Shown here piece by piece: positions 6,036 to 6,247 of a stretch of DNA of 6,247 nucleotides. The notes under the pieces are model-generated. The model was not told where the DNA came from. It saw only the letters and a list, made by a program, of their open reading frames with translations, and ran no database searches. Position 1 is the stretch's first letter, and each line of letters begins with the position of its first letter. This stretch comes from Spirochaetia bacterium (GTDB lineage: Bacteria > Spirochaetota > Spirochaetia > PWKH01), in NCBI GenBank assembly GCA_021736545.1, contig JAIPFS010000093.1:1-6247 (forward strand), given 5' to 3'. The translations under genes and the position numbers were made by a program.

Positions 6036-6058
6036 TAAAAAAACTTAAATTAGCTGAA
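6019..6058. repeat. Inverted repeat overlapping the DUF4954 promoter region
   Basis: TTCAGCTA (6019-6026) and TAGCTGAA (6051-6058) are perfect 8-base inverted repeats. TTAA next to each arm on the inside extends the match with a two-base bulge. The arm starts are 32 bases apart, about three helical turns, and the left arm lies in the spacer of the candidate DUF4954 promoter. It could be an operator for a dimeric or looping regulator, or a chance match in AT-rich DNA. No T-run follows to suggest a terminator. The rest of 5999-6080 shows no gene. Confidence 0.45.
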
Positions 6059-6080
6059 TAAAAATAGTACTTAACTGACC

Positions 6081-6113
6081 AAAAAAAAACTGCCTCCAAA
6101 GAGACAGCTTTTT
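6081..6113 (-). terminator. Rho-independent terminator of tRNA-Asp
   Basis: On the minus strand CTGTCTC (6107-6101), loop TTTG and GAGGCAG (6096-6090) form a 7-base stem with one G-U pair, followed by nine T residues (6089-6081). The stem can extend by a wobble pair and five A-T pairs using the A run just after the tRNA. It separates the tRNA from the DUF4954 gene. On the plus strand the same hairpin is followed by only five T residues, and no plus-strand gene leads into it. Confidence 0.9.
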
Positions 6114-6187
6114 CGGGAGCGACGGGGATTGAACCCGCGATCTCCGGCTTGACAGGCCGGCGCGATAACCATCTTCGCTACGCCCCC
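6114..6187 (-). tRNA. tRNA-Asp (anticodon GUC)
   Basis: The minus strand folds as a complete 74-base tRNA. The acceptor stem is GGGGGCG with CGCTCCC (one G-U pair), and the D stem GCGA/UCGC has a GG-containing loop. The anticodon stem CCGGC/GCCGG encloses the loop CUGUCAA, with the anticodon at 6153-6151. The variable loop is AGAUC, and the T arm is GCGGG-UUCAAUC-CCCGU. The discriminator base is G, as expected for aspartate. CCA is not encoded, so it must be added by the nucleotidyltransferase. The terminator stem begins directly after the discriminator base. No other tRNA gene is visible in tandem. Confidence 0.97.
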
Positions 6188-6199
6188 TTACCGTAAAAG

Positions 6200-6228
6200 A
6201 AAATGCACTATTTATTTTTTTTTGTCAA
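6200..6228 (-). promoter_or_regulatory. Candidate tRNA-Asp promoter
   Basis: On the minus strand a consensus TTGACA (6228-6223) is followed by an A-rich spacer and, at 17 bases, the weak hexamer CATTTT (6205-6200), 12 bases before the mature tRNA 5' end. The -35 is perfect and the distance to the tRNA suits a short processed leader, but the -10 match is poor. An upstream tRNA outside the window could also feed this transcript. Confidence 0.45.
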
Positions 6229-6247
6229 CCCATTTTCTGAAAATATT

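Overview
The window holds five protein genes and one tRNA gene, all of chromosomal housekeeping type. I see no phage, transposon, CRISPR or defence module. The mix suggests a spirochaete, or a relative that shares its gene families. The main pointer is a full-length DUF4954 protein, a family I know from Spirochaetes and Bacteroidetes. A long 'EpsC-like' serine acetyltransferase, TTG start codons, moderately AT-rich DNA and a tRNA gene without an encoded CCA are compatible. The taxonomic call is inference from family recall, not from a search.

Layout, left to right. (1) The 3' part of a TrmJ-type tRNA 2'-O-methyltransferase on the plus strand; its N-terminus lies outside the window. (2) A 190-base gap containing six perfect tandem copies of an 8-base unit plus a degenerate seventh. 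(3) cysE on the plus strand, best read from a TTG with a strong ribosome binding site rather than from the longest ORF start. (4) mnmA on the minus strand, convergent with cysE; the two stop codons share one palindromic TCATGA. (5) A glycerophosphodiester phosphodiesterase on the plus strand, divergent from mnmA. (6) A 676-residue DUF4954 protein on the minus strand, convergent with the phosphodiesterase. Its promoter sits so close to the ATG that the mRNA may be leaderless. (7) A minus-strand tRNA-Asp(GUC) with its own promoter and a strong rho-independent terminator that separates it from the DUF4954 gene.

Functionally, the left half has a tRNA-modification and sulfur theme: TrmJ methylates the tRNA anticodon loop, CysE commits serine to cysteine synthesis, and MnmA uses cysteine-derived sulfur to thiolate U34 of tRNA. 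The phosphodiesterase salvages glycerol phosphate from phospholipid head-group products. The DUF4954 protein is a left-handed beta-helix protein of unknown function and the least understood gene here. The observations most worth following are that protein and its apparent leaderless expression, the octamer array upstream of cysE, and cysteine clusters in CysE and MnmA.
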